A DNA stretch of 64,000 nt from Dryomyza anilis (Eukaryota; Arthropoda; Insecta; Diptera; Dryomyzidae): the NCBI GenBank assembly GCA_951804985.1, contig OX638133.1, forward strand, positions 36,667,963 to 36,731,962, read 5' to 3'. The translations under genes and the position numbers were made by a program. The notes beneath the pieces were generated by a model. The model worked only from the letters and a program-made list of their open reading frames with translations. It had not been told where the DNA came from and did no database searches. This document shows, piece after piece, positions 1 through 11,606 of the stretch; the stretch's first letter is position 1; each line of letters opens with the position of its first letter.

Positions 1-430
1 ATAGTTCGCTTCATAAACAAAAAAGTTAAAAAAAAACTCGTTTTATGGTAAAGACGTTATTAAAATTTTATTGTTATTTGAAGTTCGGTCCTAAACTTAA
101 AGCTTACTTCGAAAAAAAATCCAAAACAAAAAAAAATCCTCTAAAAACCACCAAAATCGTTTTCACTTAAACAATATAGTTGTAACCAAACTAAATTATT
201 TTAATAGTAAAGTTTTATAATTTTTCGGGAACTTTAATTATATGATAAAAAAAATATTGCATTTAGGGGGGTAAAGTCTCAAAAAACTAACATCATTTCT
301 TGAAGTTTATCTCCGTGGTCAATTATACTTATGGGAAAAATATATTAACAGCCGACGATTTTCAACGATTTATAAAACTTGATAATCGGACATCGAATAA
401 AGAAGTTATGACCATTTTAGCGGGCTCAAA
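1..430. repeat. Left copy of a diverged direct repeat
   Basis: The stretch resembles 1195-1620 in the same orientation. For example, a 16-bp word (ATGGGAAAAATATATT) occurs at 331-346 and again at 1450-1465, followed in both by a similar CGGACATC-AATAAAGA context. The two copies flank the palindromic repeat at about 440-1165. No open reading frame of note is present. The arrangement could be arms of a degraded element or a tandem repeat of one family. Identity is clearly imperfect, so it is old. Confidence 0.45.
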
Positions 431-439
431 AATATTTAT

Positions 440-1165
440 ACCCTACACCTATGAGGTACAGGGTCTATTAAGTTTGTGCAGATATTGGAACGTCCCTTAG
501 GAGGCGTGGCCGGTATGGAAAAATATATATATTCTTGATCAGCATCACTACCCGAGTCCGTTAAGCTATGTCCGTCTGTCTGTCCGTCTGTCTTGCTGTC
601 CGTATACGAGGAAACTTGAGAAGTACTGGTCAGAATGCGATAAACATTGGTCACAATATGTTTTAGCCAAAAGTAGGAGCTCAGTTTGAAAATGAGCCAA
701 ATCGGTCAACAGACACGCCTACCTCCCATACATGATACTTTTATATAACACTTTAGGAACTAATACCTCGAAAAGTATTTAAGATATAGTAATAAAATTT
801 AAAACGTAATATTAAAATTCACCTATAAAGATGTGGTCTAAAAATGGGCGTGATCCGCCCACATATTTTTTACATTATTTCCCGGGATGTCATAGTGAAA
901 ATTTTAGCCGTTGATTATTTAAATCAAATCAAGGAAATATTTGCTTTACAATATTTTAAATATTGACGTGGTCCGCCCACTTTTATTTTTGTACATTTTT
1001 TTATAGTTATAAGATGTACATTTCTGATATGTGAATAATATTCTGAGGGTGGGGGTTCAGCATAATTAAGAACTTTAAAATTAAGGTAAGCAATTAAATA
1101 TCTCACATTAATATCCCCACCAAAGGTGTAGGGTATCCCATAGTCGGGCCCGACCGACTTTAAAA
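440..1165 (-). repeat. Palindromic dispersed repeat (PAL family), degraded copy
   Basis: Read on the minus strand, it runs from a GTCGG...CCGAC palindrome next to ATACCCTACACC (plus strand about 1125-1165) to a GTGTAGGGTATAAA end near 440-455. A GTCTGTC/GACGGAC microsatellite and a GATCAAGAATATATATA block lie at 530-600. The same order is seen in the better copy at 39023-39726 and in the truncated copy at 63524-64000. It has no coding capacity. The class (non-autonomous transposon, possibly Helentron-like) is not settled. Confidence 0.55.
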
Positions 1166-1194
1166 GTTCGTCCATGTGACCGAACGTACCCATG

Positions 1195-1620
1195 TTTTTT
1201 TTTTGTTTTTACCACTTTTCGATGTAAACTTTTATTTAGAGGTGAGCTTTCAAATAATTTTTTAAATATATTTTTTTAATAATGATTTCACTTAAAAAGA
1301 AGTTAGCTGTTTATTAAGCAAACTAAATGCTTTCAGCGGTAATGTTTTATATTTTTTCGAGATATTTTATTATATGATGAATTTATGCGGGTAGAATTCT
1401 GAAAAACTAATATCACTTTTGAAGTTTACCTCGCAGGTCAATTAAACCTATGGGAAAAATATATTTACCGCCGAGACCTTTCCAACGATATACATCGGAC
1501 ATCAAATAAAGACGCTATGACTTGGTGGTTTATGGCGGGGTAAAAAAAAAATAAAAAATATATTTCAAACACCATTTTACTGGCGGACTTTCAAACTTTT
1601 TTTTACCCAGTCTACTGGGC
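1195..1620. repeat. Right copy of a diverged direct repeat
   Basis: This is the partner of 1-430, same orientation, offset about 1.12 kb. Shared blocks include ATGGGAAAAATATATT and the CGGACATC-AATAAAGA stretch. It borders the PAL repeat on the other side. No gene is visible. Confidence 0.45.
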
Positions 1621-3280
1621 ATTTTAGTCGTAAATTATTGAAAACAAATCTATGAAAATCTTACAAATCTTCATAAGTAAATGTGTTAAAACTAGAAGCC
1701 TACTGTTATTTTTTACAATTTTGGTATTCATTTTTTATTCTTTACTATCAATTTTTTGGATTATATTCCAGTCTTATATAAGTCATGTTCTTACTCTGTC
1801 TTACGTCCCTCTTACCTCCTTTATGTTCCCTCTTACATTAACTTTAATTTCCTATCATTTCTACCTTAGACTCACTCACTCTCCGCTTGTAGACCTTTCT
1901 ACATTCTATTTATATTATATTTTATTTTTAATTATATCTCAGGTCCCATTCATTTGATTGTATCCTGCAATTTGATTTGTTCCATACAACCTACGCCTTA
2001 TGTATCAGACAAATTATGAGTAGCAGCTTAATAAACAGTTGAACGTGAACTGAGACTAACAATAAATTCTCTGTTATTAAGAGAGTAAGAAATGCAGACA
2101 CGATAATGGATGTTTGGATGTATGGATAGATGGTTGTATGCGGGAATGGGGGAAATAGATTAGTCTGCTGCAGTGCTGCGCATTGCAGTCATTCATTTGG
2201 TCGGTCTGTCTGTCAGTGCAGTCAGCCAACCGGCAATGATTGCGAATGACTTTCTTGCCATTGTTGTCACTGTCATCGTCTTTGACGTTATTGTTTTTTT
2301 TTTGTAGTTCATGTAGACGGATTTTAGGTCTCTTTTCTTAATTTCAACATTATTTTAAATTTTTTTTTTTTTTGTTTTTGTGCAAGTTTATCGAACATTT
2401 ATTTGTATGTCTAACATGCGCCAGCTGTTACCGTCCACTCAGACAATCAGCTAACAGTTCGGTACTTTTTCTATAGTCTCCATCTGTTAAGAGTTGTTCA
2501 TGCCTCAATGGTATTTGTCTATTTTTGTCTATCCATAGGATTTCATTCATTGAGATTGTCTACCTTCTGACAGTCTTTTTGAGTTATTGTTGTTGTAATT
2601 GTTAACGAATTGCTCTTGAATGCTTTGTGGTTGTTGTTGCTGCTACTGTCAAAATGCAAATTCAGATACTTATTGTGTTGTCAGCACTTGTCGACTCTGG
2701 CACTCAACTCACTACGATTTCCCAATACAAATTGGATTGTTTAGGAACAATAAGGATGATGGAAATTAATTGTGAAATCGGTGCAAAAGCCAAAAGGTTG
2801 CTGCTAAAGCTATAAAGACACAAATTTCGCATTGCAATACTTTACTTAAATACTTGAAATGGTTTTTCTCAACACATAACTTCATATTTTGGGTATTTAA
2901 TTAATCCATTATTCATTGTATTATTATTTATGTGATACTTTCTCGGTGATACGTATGATATGTCCAAAAATATCGAAATATTAAAACTCTTAACTCACTT
3001 AAACAATTTTTGGGTGATATAAAAAAAATGAAAAAAATTTGTTAGACAATTTTTAAATGTATTCTTTAGAAATTTATACTATTTTCGGTTGAAAATGTTA
3101 AGAATCGGAGCATTTTAACAATTTTTTCAACATTTATTTTTCCACATTTTTGTTTTCCTGTTTTTTTTTTTTTATTTCCAGAATTGAAATTAGGACTTAT
3201 CGTGCAAAATCCGTTTTCACAATATGTATTAATTTTTAATTTGTTGTAAAAATTGTCAGTTAAAAATACATATAGAAAAT
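1621..3280. other. Intergenic, no gene seen
   Basis: AT-rich DNA with T-runs. The part from about 2100 to 2800 is less AT-rich and non-repetitive within the window, with GTCTGTC and CAGTCA words. Short open frames here (for example 1652-1957 and 2627-2815) have no recognisable domain or coding signature. Confidence 0.5.
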
Positions 3281-3720
3281 CAGAAAAAAATAAAGTACTC
3301 CAAATATTATTTATAATAAAAATTTCAGTTTTACAAAAGAGGTAATTTGCTCCACTGTGTAAAAATAAATGAGACGCAGGACAATTCAGCGCACTAAGCA
3401 ATGTGTTAGAAAGAGCCGGAAGATCATTCAGCGCACTGAGACAATGTGCGAGCAAGAGATAGAAGATCAGCGCATTAAAAACACATAAGTGCGAATGAGA
3501 TGCCAATAACATGCGTCATTCACGAAACGAGTAGAAGGTTCTCGAAACATGTCGAAGCTTGTCGAAATGTGTCGAACTGATGCATGCAGTATATAAGGGC
3601 GCCGCATCTGAGGCACAGCACGTCAGTAGTGATTGGAAAGTGGTCGAGTGCGTCTCGTGTGAGAACAATGCCAAGTTTAATGTGGATATTAGATTGATTC
3701 AAAAATCTTAAATTGTTTCG
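3281..3720 (+). repeat. Promoter-like dispersed repeat (LTR-like), copy 1
   Basis: This repeat has a second, inverted copy at 14820-15120. The shared order is CTCCACTG, GAGACGCA, GGAAGATCATTCAGCGC, an ATTCACGAA block, GGGCGCCGCATCTGAGGC, and GTGGTCGAGTGC-TCTCGTGTG. In this copy a heat-shock-element array and a TATA box precede the GGGCGCCGC block. No long open frame follows. The first downstream ATG (in GAACAATGCC, about 3666) opens only about ten codons. It may be a solo LTR or the promoter of a degraded retroelement. Its outer ends are not sharply defined. Confidence 0.5.
3519..3597 (+). promoter_or_regulatory. Heat-shock-element array followed by TATA box
   Basis: GAA trinucleotides occur at 3524, 3534, 3544, 3554, 3564 and 3574, that is, six times at exactly 10-bp spacing. 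TTC lies in the alternate 5-bp phase at 3519 and 3539, giving a perfect GAAnnTTCnnGAA at 3534-3546. A TATATAAG box lies at 3590-3597. This is the known architecture of HSF binding sites upstream of a core promoter. Function is inferred, not shown. Confidence 0.6.
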
Positions 3721-4475
3721 CTCTGCGTCGACTTTATAAAACCTAATTAGCTAAATTCTTGAAACAAATCTTACTCATGTCGTGGATATTGATCCAGAAA
3801 TTAACCCTTTATATAATTTTATTTTTTAATTTCAATCAAAATGTATACTTTTACTATTTACTAATAATACGATATCTACAAATATAAGAATGACATATCA
3901 TTTTGCAATACTACAAAAAAGTTATCCCAAATTCGTTAGAATAAAATTCGAAAAAAATTATAAAATCATAATTTCAGAAAGATATTTGAAATTAAATAAA
4001 TAAAGAATATTTAGTAATATTTTTTTGCACTTGTAGTGATAATAATTTTATTGATAATAGTCGTTAAAAGTTTAAAAATGTTTTTAAGCTCTTTGCGCAA
4101 CATCACAGGATCACTTTTTTTTGGGTTTTAAAAGCTTCTTCTAAGTTTAGAGGTCCTAATTTCAGAAAGTCGACGCGGACCGAAAAAAACATAGTTCTAG
4201 ATTATTCATACAAACTTGAATCAATCTAGTGGACATGCAGCAGTTGTTAGAATTTGTTATAAGTAAAGTTGTTTATTAAAGTGAATTAATAAAATTAATT
4301 GTTATAATTTAAACCAAACATAATAGTGTTTTTATTTTGTACACAATCCAGAGATACGAACTTGTGGAACAGTTTTCCGTAGACTAAAGTTTCGTAACAA
4401 TTGTATACCAAGTAGTACTTTAACAATTGTGAAAAAAGAGAATAAACTATTATTATTATTATTTTTATCAATGTC
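3721..4475. other. Intergenic, AT-rich
   Basis: Low-complexity AT-rich sequence with an ATT microsatellite near 4449-4465. No gene, palindrome or coding signature is evident. Confidence 0.5.
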
Positions 4476-4485
4476 ATGACCTCAC

Positions 4486-4795
4486 CGCGGTAGCTCAGTG
4501 GTTAGTGCGTTGGACTGCGAGGCGAAAAGTCCCCGGTTCAAGTCTGGACTGGGGCTAACAACATCTTTTCATAGAAACATTTTTCTATACCGCGCTACCT
4601 CTCGGCAGTAAATGGCAAACCTTCGAGAGTAAAACCATTGCCTATGAAAAGCTCTCACCCGCGGTTCGGATTCGGCAATAAACTGTAGGTCCCACCACTT
4701 TGAGTACAAATATAACACGCACAGCTCAAAATGGTGAGAGAGCTCGGCCGAAGTTCTTCACAGGACTGTAGCGCCAAACTATTATTATTATTATT
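4486..4795 (+). mobile_element. tRNA-derived SINE (SINE-A) copy 1
   Basis: The 5' head is tRNA-like, with an A box (TAGCTCAGTGG) and a B box (GGTTCAAG). It is followed by a family-specific body including ACCATTGCCTATGAAAAGCT and CTCGGCCGAAGTTCT, and ends in (ATT)n. A perfect 10-bp target-site duplication, ATGACCTCAC, lies at 4476-4485 and 4796-4805. This is the signature of LINE-driven target-primed retrotransposition. Other copies are at 11781, 22874, 42318, 43319, 58132 and 59120. Confidence 0.92.
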
Positions 4796-4805
4796 ATGAC
4801 CTCAC

Positions 4806-5610
4806 TACATTATAATTTATATAACTGTACTCTATATAAAAATATTAATTTTTCCCAACTGAAATTTCGTCTTTTTTTTCTTGTTTCACTGTCTATCCAA
4901 CCGTTTGTCTTTATATTTTGACATTAACTCATCTGGTTTTAATTTTTCTTCAATTCAAGCATAGTTTCTGTCTTTTTTTAATGCGCACATTAACATGCTT
5001 ACTCACTCACACACACAATTGATTGCATCACAGCAAGTTGCATTAATGTTCTGAAGTATTTGTTATCTCACTCTGCTTTGAACACAATTTGTCGTCTCGC
5101 TCAAAGCAATCCGTATTTATTCGCCGTAAACTATTAAAGACTTTGTTTCAATTTGCAACTCATTTGTAGCTTTGTTTTTATTGCAATTGTTTATATTTGC
5201 TGTCATTCGAAATCTTTTTCAATCTTTGTCTCTTTTACTTAGTGTAATTTGGCAATTTGTATGTTGTTGAGTGTCGCATTGCAATAAATTGTTATTTCAT
5301 TGTAACTCAAAACCATTTCAAATTAACAATCACTTTAAAATCACAAACAACATTGAAAGCGTAAATTGTTTTGTATACCGAAAAAAAATAATACAATTGA
5401 AATACATTTTATGATATAAAACACTTTATAATTTAAAGTTTGCATAATTTAAGATTTCACTTTTAATCATAAATTTAAATGTCGAATAAAAATAGAAAAA
5501 AATATGGAAATAGAACTTATTAGTTTGTCTTACTTAATTAATTCAATTCAAAGGGTTTACGTATTGTATTCAATCAAATTAAATTATCCCCCTAATAATG
5601 AATATTTTTA
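4806..5610. other. Intergenic, no gene seen
   Basis: Mostly non-repetitive within the window. The part at 4980-5340 is less biased, with CACACACA and TTGCATTAATG words, and could hold regulatory DNA. Nothing is assignable. Confidence 0.45.
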
Positions 5611-5614
5611 TTAA

Positions 5615-6760
5615 CGTGTGAATACGACTCGTTTTTATTCGAATTATTTTATTTATGAATTATATTCATAAATTATGTATAATACTAAAAAATGCAAAAT
5701 ACATAATTCTTAATCACTATGTATTATTTGGATTTATTTTTTCTGCATGTATTCTATCTGGAGGCTACGGATATTTGGTACACTGTATGAAATTTTAATC
5801 ATGAATTACGAATAATAAATCATAAAATATATTCCCGAACCTATTACAATTACGCATGACTTATGAATATGGTGTACACAAAATATTAGTAAACATACGC
5901 ATCATTTTATTCAATTAATCATAATAATTGATTTTTACTGTAATCATAGATTATGTTTAAAAACCAAATCATTATGATTACTTATTCTTTGCTGGATATC
6001 ATAATTAATTTTTGCTATATTTATGCGTACACTAAGAAAACAAGATATTTATGAAAGTCTTGCTGCAACTATGTGTTTAAGTTTACGCCTTGTAACAAAT
6101 ATTCAAACATCCCATAAGTTTCAATAAAGTTGCAGTAAAACTATTAATATTTTTTAAATATGACATATATGCAGATAGTTAAGAGATGTTTGCCACAAAA
6201 CTTTTGAGGTATTTTGACATTTGTTAAAAAGGAAAATGACGTAAAGTGTCAACTCAAATATTATATTTTAATAGTAAAAGTGAAAATAAAATTTCCTCGG
6301 ATTGAAATTATCAACACGTGATAAAATATATTTCTTTTCAGAGTTTACTTTTATGACAGCATCGCCGGTCGGACTTGTTCTTCCGTCTCAAGTCGTTGAA
6401 CAATTTTACTTGCGACAAATTTATAAAGACCATGGCGATGTATAACCAGTATCCTGGTTTTAATTCTAGAATAAATAAAAATACATTTGAAGGCTTTTAT
6501 TTAAATTCAATAAAAATTATTCCGCGAGTTCTAATGGAGTACCTTTTCAAAATATTCATCAACTATCTTCCTATTTGTAAGATGTTGGTTGCCATATGTA
6601 AATTTCGTAAAATTGAAAGATGGTTGCTAACAATATTTGTCGTAATTGACGGATGTTTGAAGGATGGTTAAGTAATATGTTAGGGCTGTGATATTTCTGG
6701 ATCCCATCTTTGTTTTCTTAGTGTATAATACATGAATTATTAAAACATTTATCTCCGTGT
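5615..6760 (+). mobile_element. CGGAG-type TIR element, interrupted copy
   Basis: Blocks at 5639-6028 and 6724-6760 match, in order, the flanks of the element at 22766-24226: TTATTTATGAATTATATTCAT near 5650, AATCATAAAATATATTCC near 5818, CAAATCATTATGATTACTTA near 5965, and the terminal ATCTCCGTGT at 6751-6760. The left TIR is not recognisable, so the 5' boundary is approximate. It lacks the minisatellite of the other copy and is split by the 694-bp element at 6030-6723. It has no coding capacity. Confidence 0.6.
6030..6723. mobile_element. 694-bp TA-flanked TIR element nested in a repeat
   Basis: The left end is CACTAAGAAAACAAGAT and the right end is the inverse, ATCTTTGTTTTCTTAGTG (one extra A). 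TA lies on both sides (6028-6029 and 6724-6725). The homologous repeat at 24187-24200 reads GCGTATAATA without the insert, so it serves as the pre-insertion site and confirms both borders and the TA duplication. The 98-codon open frame inside (6375-6671) has no transposase motif. It is probably a MITE of a TA-targeting superfamily. Confidence 0.82.
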
Positions 6761-7141
6761 AGTCACAGGATAATACATGATATGGGATATCCCAGATATT
6801 ACCTACACAATAAAAAGTTGTAATAAGTATCGGTTTCAAACTTCTCTAAATAGACCTGGAAAAAACTATTAAATATTTTTAGAATTGGCCTGTAAGACTA
6901 AGTGTTTTCATATAAACTTAAAAATATCTTAATTGTATTTTGTAGTATTGTAGTTAAAAATTATATATCTATGGTACATATGTCTTGAACACATTACAAA
7001 GTATAGTATTTTAAAGTAAAGTATTTTAAAATGCAGGCCCGTGACCGGGTCTAATTTCGATTCCACATATTTTTTTAACAACGGTTCCAGAAATTCGATT
7101 CCATTCCTTTGTGGTCCCTTCTTTTATCAAACCTGGTGCCC
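6761..7141. other. Intergenic, no gene seen
   Basis: AT-rich sequence. A slightly GC-richer block at 7034-7140 (GCAGGCCCGTGACCGGGT) has no match to other parts of the window. Confidence 0.4.
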
Positions 7142-8380
7142 ACACGGAAGGAAATATAATTCTAAAACTCGAGAAGAATTCGGTTGGAAAGAAAAATAAT
7201 AGAATTTGTCTAATATCAATAAAATACTACTAAAATTCAAGAATTTGTCATCTGGATATCAAGAAAGCAAATTACTTAGTTGTCAAAAAAGTAAACAAAC
7301 TTTATTCTACTGCATTTTGAGAAGTTAATTTATTGATTATTAAAAACCAATAAGAACACGCAAAATTGTTGCTGTGTACTTCTCAAAAAGAACGCGTGTA
7401 TGTATTGTTGTTGTTTTCATCGATTTTGATCTGTCTGTATGCTTTGTTTTGCCAGGTCGCCATCTGTTTGTTAGTCTGCATGTCTGTCTGTTGAAAGTAA
7501 CTAAGCCAAATTTTTCTATATATTCAGAAATTAAATTCTTAGGTATCAAAAAACAAACTAAGTACAATTTGTCTGGATTGCAGATGTTTTTTTCTTAGAT
7601 ATCAAAAAACAGCATGATATACAATATTTGCATGTGTGTTTTCACGAATAGAACAACAAAGCACAGTCAGACAAGCAACCGTGTGTGTATGTATGAATGT
7701 TAAAAAAAAAAAAGAATTTTCCTACGAATATTGGTATGGTTTCAGTTCGAAAACATATATTGGGATTCAATTTCGCATAAATACCAAGTTAAATACACTG
7801 TACAATGCTTATGGTTAACGTGCAGAAGGTATATACATAACCAACAGTAGAGGCTGCAGAAGAGGAGAAAGTGTATAAGGTAAGTAAACGGTTTCAGATT
7901 AATACACATAGATTAAATAAAATAATAATAATAATAATAAAACAAATAAATTTAAAAAAAATTAACAATTAAATTAAATTAAGTATTCAAAGAAGTCATT
8001 TAATATACTAAAATACATATAGGAAATAAAATTCCAAATACACAATAAATTACCTAAAATATATTTTTTATGTTAGCTTCAAAATAATTGCTTTTAGTTA
8101 CTTTCAACATATCGACAGACAGACACACGAACAAACGAAAACAACAACAAATTTTTTGATATCTAAGAAATTAATAACTGAATTCAAGAATAATTCTACT
8201 TAGACACTTTTTTGATACCTAAGAAATTAATTTCTGAATACAGGACTTATTCTACTTAGTTACTTTTTTGACAACTAAGAAAATCCATTTCTTGAAATTA
8301 AGTATTTTTCAGTTTAGCTGTATATCACTCCGTATACTTCTTGATACCTTCTGGATTTTAGAACTTTTTTCCCGCCGTGC
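7142..8380. mobile_element. Long-inverted-repeat (foldback-like) element
   Basis: The ends CACACGGAAGGAAA (7142) and the inverse of TTTTTTCCCGCCGTGC (ending 8380) form an imperfect TIR that continues through TTCTAAAA and AGAAG. Further inverted similarity extends inward: TTAGTTGTCAAAAAAGTAA (7276-7294) against TTACTTTTTTGACAACTAA (8260-8278), and TTCTTAGGTATCAAAAAA against TTTTTTGATACCTAAGAA. The arms are about 250-450 bp. The centre holds GTCTGTC words and an AAT microsatellite (7920-7940). No transposase is present. No target duplication could be fixed. Confidence 0.6.
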
Positions 8381-8782
8381 ATCAATCGATAGCGCTTGTA
8401 TTCGAACTTAACCTAAACATGCTTCTGACGTAATACGTTAAAATCCATCGAGTATTTTTTGATCTACTTTAGAGCTATACGTATAGATAGAAAATATTTG
8501 TTTGAATATGTTTGAATGTAATTAAAAAGTAATTCGAAATCACCATATATGTATTAGGAAGAAAAGTAATTAAATTATAATCGAAATTGAATTTATTTAT
8601 GTTCAGATTGTAATAACATGTTACTATGTGTAAACATTGTTATATTGTCAGACAAAATCTGTAAAATTTACCATAAATATGTTAAAATACCAATATAAAA
8701 TTGTAGTTGTATTTAAATAAATTATTTCTTGGTAGTTTAGTTGATTAAAACTTTGTTTCAAAACAAATATAAAATTCTATTC
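8381..8782. other. Intergenic, AT-rich
   Basis: Nothing recognisable beyond AT-rich sequence. Confidence 0.4.
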
Positions 8783-9003
8783 ACCCAGAAAAAATACTAT
8801 GTAAATAATAGTTTTTTTTACTATTAAAAATAGTCAATAGTATAAATTATTATTTTAATCGGAAAATACCATTAAATACTAGAAAATACCATTACATTGC
8901 CATTGAGTTTATATGAAAAGATTTATTTTTTGTATACTATTAAATCAAAAATTGTACTATTGACCAATTTTATTGCGATTTGAGGGAATTTTTTACTGTG
9001 TGT
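8783..9003 (+). mobile_element. MITE-2 copy 1
   Basis: Starts ACCCAGAAAAAATACTAT and ends TTTTTACTGTGT. It contains repeated TACTATT and ACCATTAAATACTA words. A close inverted copy lies at 12820-13010, and looser copies at 35648-35861 and 49918-50244. It has no coding capacity. Confidence 0.65.
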
Positions 9004-10945
9004 TTAAATTTAAATAAATGTATATTCGTTTCAAAAAATGTTTTATTTCGAACATATTGATGTTTCGGTTCAAATATTTATTTTGTTTGGATGTAGTAAT
9101 ATTTATGTTTCTTCACCATTTTAAGGGCTAACATTGAAATGTTTCCGTAATATCATAATGTAAATCAGAGCTAATTGCAACACTGTTCAATACTGTTTAC
9201 AAATGATTTATCAGGCAATTATATATTATGTTTACATACAATTGCAAACATACATATTAATGCCTGCAAAATTATGTTTGGGAGAACCCTTTTTTTAACA
9301 GCATGTAACAATATCTGCCTTTACCTTGTACCTCAGAGCTCAGAGGGTATAATTCAACAAATAAAAGTTAATAGTAATATTAAAATAAGTTATTTATAAA
9401 GTAAAACATATTGAAGCCAAATTTATATCTGAACCTAACCGAACAGAAAATTTCAACCAGCAACTCAATGCATTGTTAATAACTGTAAAAGTTTTAAAAA
9501 TATGTTTTTATTGGGTAATTATTGAAAAAAAGGAAACTTTTCGTTTGCGTGTGATATTTTCATTTTATTAAATAAAATATAAATTCATTAATGTACTATT
9601 TAATTTAAGAGCCAGCAATTAATTTTACACGGCTGCCAATTAATTTTGGCCTTTTATTATATTTGCGTAAAATAATTCAATTGATTTTAATCTTTTTTTA
9701 TATGCTTGACATAATTTCAGCCTTTTCAATAAATTACACTTTTTTAACATTTTGCAAGGTTTTTTTTCTTCTTTTTTTTGTAATTTATTTTTATACATTT
9801 ATGATTATTTATTTTATTTATTGATAAAATATTTTATTTTTATTATTTGCTGTTCTATTTTTAGTAAAACCAATTCTAAATTATTGCCTTTAACATTTAT
9901 GCGGTTTTACAAAATACGCATTTATAAATTAATTTTCTGCGTTTTTAGTCGGAAAATGTTGTTGTAAATTTTGTCCCAACAAACATGGCAAATTAATGTC
10001 CCATGTTAACCAAATAATAAATATTGCTGCAACCGTCGATCGTGATGTTTCGCTGCTGTGGCCATTTATAAAATGCGATTATTTATGCTGACATGTGCGT
10101 GGACTAATGACAAATGAAATTGATTTCAATTAATTAAATTATCAGCGTGTAGCTGTGTTAAATTTTAAATCTTTCTTTCAATATTCCATAATAAACAAAA
10201 TCTGTATGTTATATGTCGGAAACTGGTTTGTCATGCCTGGGGAAAACGTCAAATATGTCACAGAGTTCCACACACAAAAACAAACTGTCAGTTGCTACTG
10301 TCAAATGTCATTCGCCTTGCGGTCATTCGCCTCTTGTCACAACTTGTGACACTTTAATTGACAGCAAATTTATTCATACGCCAAGAATTATGCAAATGTT
10401 TCATCTTATTTGTTACAAGTTGTTGTTTGGGCGGAACACATGCTGTGCGCACAAGTGGTCAGCAATACTCATAACAACGAAAACTAAAATATAAAATAAT
10501 GAAAACAATTTGAAAAACATATGAATGACGGACAACTGCTGACAGCTGTAGAAAGTGTAGAAAAGGCCAAAATAACTGAAAGCGACATAACATGAAGAAG
10601 AGGAGCGTATGAATAACAAAAATGTTGTCTAATAAAGTAGTCATCGTATATTTGCATATTTGCATACTTCAAAAACAAAATAGAAATACAATTCAAGAGT
10701 TATTACAAAAACAAATAAGTCAACCTAAATTGGCTTATAACGTATAGAAATGCTAATTTGATGTATATATGTTAACACTAGCATATAAATACTAGGACAA
10801 ACAACAAATTATTTTGGTGAAAAATAAATTTTAGTGATATATTTATTTTTAATTTTAAACCTTAGTAATAAATTATTTCAGGGTCATGATCGGGAACTGA
10901 TTTATGTATTTTTCCCTATTAGGGAAAATTGTATCTCGGTCATAA
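9004..10945. other. Intergenic, no gene seen
   Basis: The part at 9004-9120 carries GATGTTTCGGTTCAAAT, also seen near 52225, so it is a fragment of a further dispersed repeat. The part at 9600-10560 is single-copy in the window, with several ATTA/TAAT homeodomain-like words and some GC-richer blocks (10030-10130 and 10240-10350). It resembles conserved non-coding DNA more than gene sequence. Short overlapping open frames at 10155-10696 lack any signature. Confidence 0.45.
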
Positions 10946-11460
10946 GAGAAAAAAATGTTCATCATATTGATGAATTCTGTTCTTCAAACCATGATTCCTT
11001 GAATTGAAGAACCATTCATAATATTAATGACTAAAGACATCAATGATATGAATGCTTTCATAAATATGATGAACGCTTGGTAACTGTCGAAAAAGTGTTC
11101 TTCAATATGATGAACTGTATGTGAAGAATACGTTTCATCATATTAATGAACAAGTACATAAAATAAAACATATTTAACATCTTTTTTTTTGTTTTTTTTT
11201 TTGAGAAATTCGTAAAAAATATTATATTCATAAATATTATGAACAAATTCATCAATATGACGATTCAATTTCATTGTATTGAATATTTCGTTCTTCACTA
11301 TGATGTTCGATAATACGAATAATTTTATATATATAATGAATGTATTCATCAATATGTCATTTAATGAACGGTGGTATCCATATGATGCATCTGTTAGTTG
11401 GTGAAAAAATTCATAATATTTATGAATAAATTCATCATATCGATGATTTTTTTTTCTGTG
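10946..11460. mobile_element. MITE-1, uninterrupted copy
   Basis: Both ends carry AGAAAAAAA followed by ATCATATTGATGAAT-like inverted repeats (right end ATCATATCGATGATTTTTTTTT). The interior is full of ATTCATAATATTAATGA-type short palindromes. It is homologous in order to 43738-43912 joined to 46589-47408, for which it gives the unbroken form. It is non-coding. Confidence 0.7.
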
Positions 11461-11483
11461 TTAGCAGATAGTTATAAAATACA

Positions 11484-11606
11484 AACGGTTTTAAAATCAA
11501 TTCTGGAGTTCCGCAGAATTCCGTCTTATCCCCGTTCCTATTTCTGGAATTAATCAATGACCATTTGTCATTGATCCAGAACATAATCCATTCCTTTGCA
11601 GATGAT
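11484..11606 (+). pseudogene. Non-LTR retrotransposon reverse-transcriptase fossil
   Basis: Frame 1 from 11484 gives about 41 uninterrupted residues matching the RT palm of jockey/CR1/I-type LINEs. SGVPQNSVLSPFLF at 11502-11543 corresponds to the usual SGVPQGSVLSP block. INDHLS follows, then HSFADD at 11589-11606, the catalytic F/YADD box, at the usual spacing. The Gly after PQ is Asn. Similarity stops on both sides, so only a ~120-bp remnant of a once larger element is present. Confidence 0.75.

Noticed and set aside
6375..6671. 98-codon frame as a transposase
   Set aside because: No HTH, DDE/D or zinc-binding pattern. It lies in a 694-bp non-autonomous insert.
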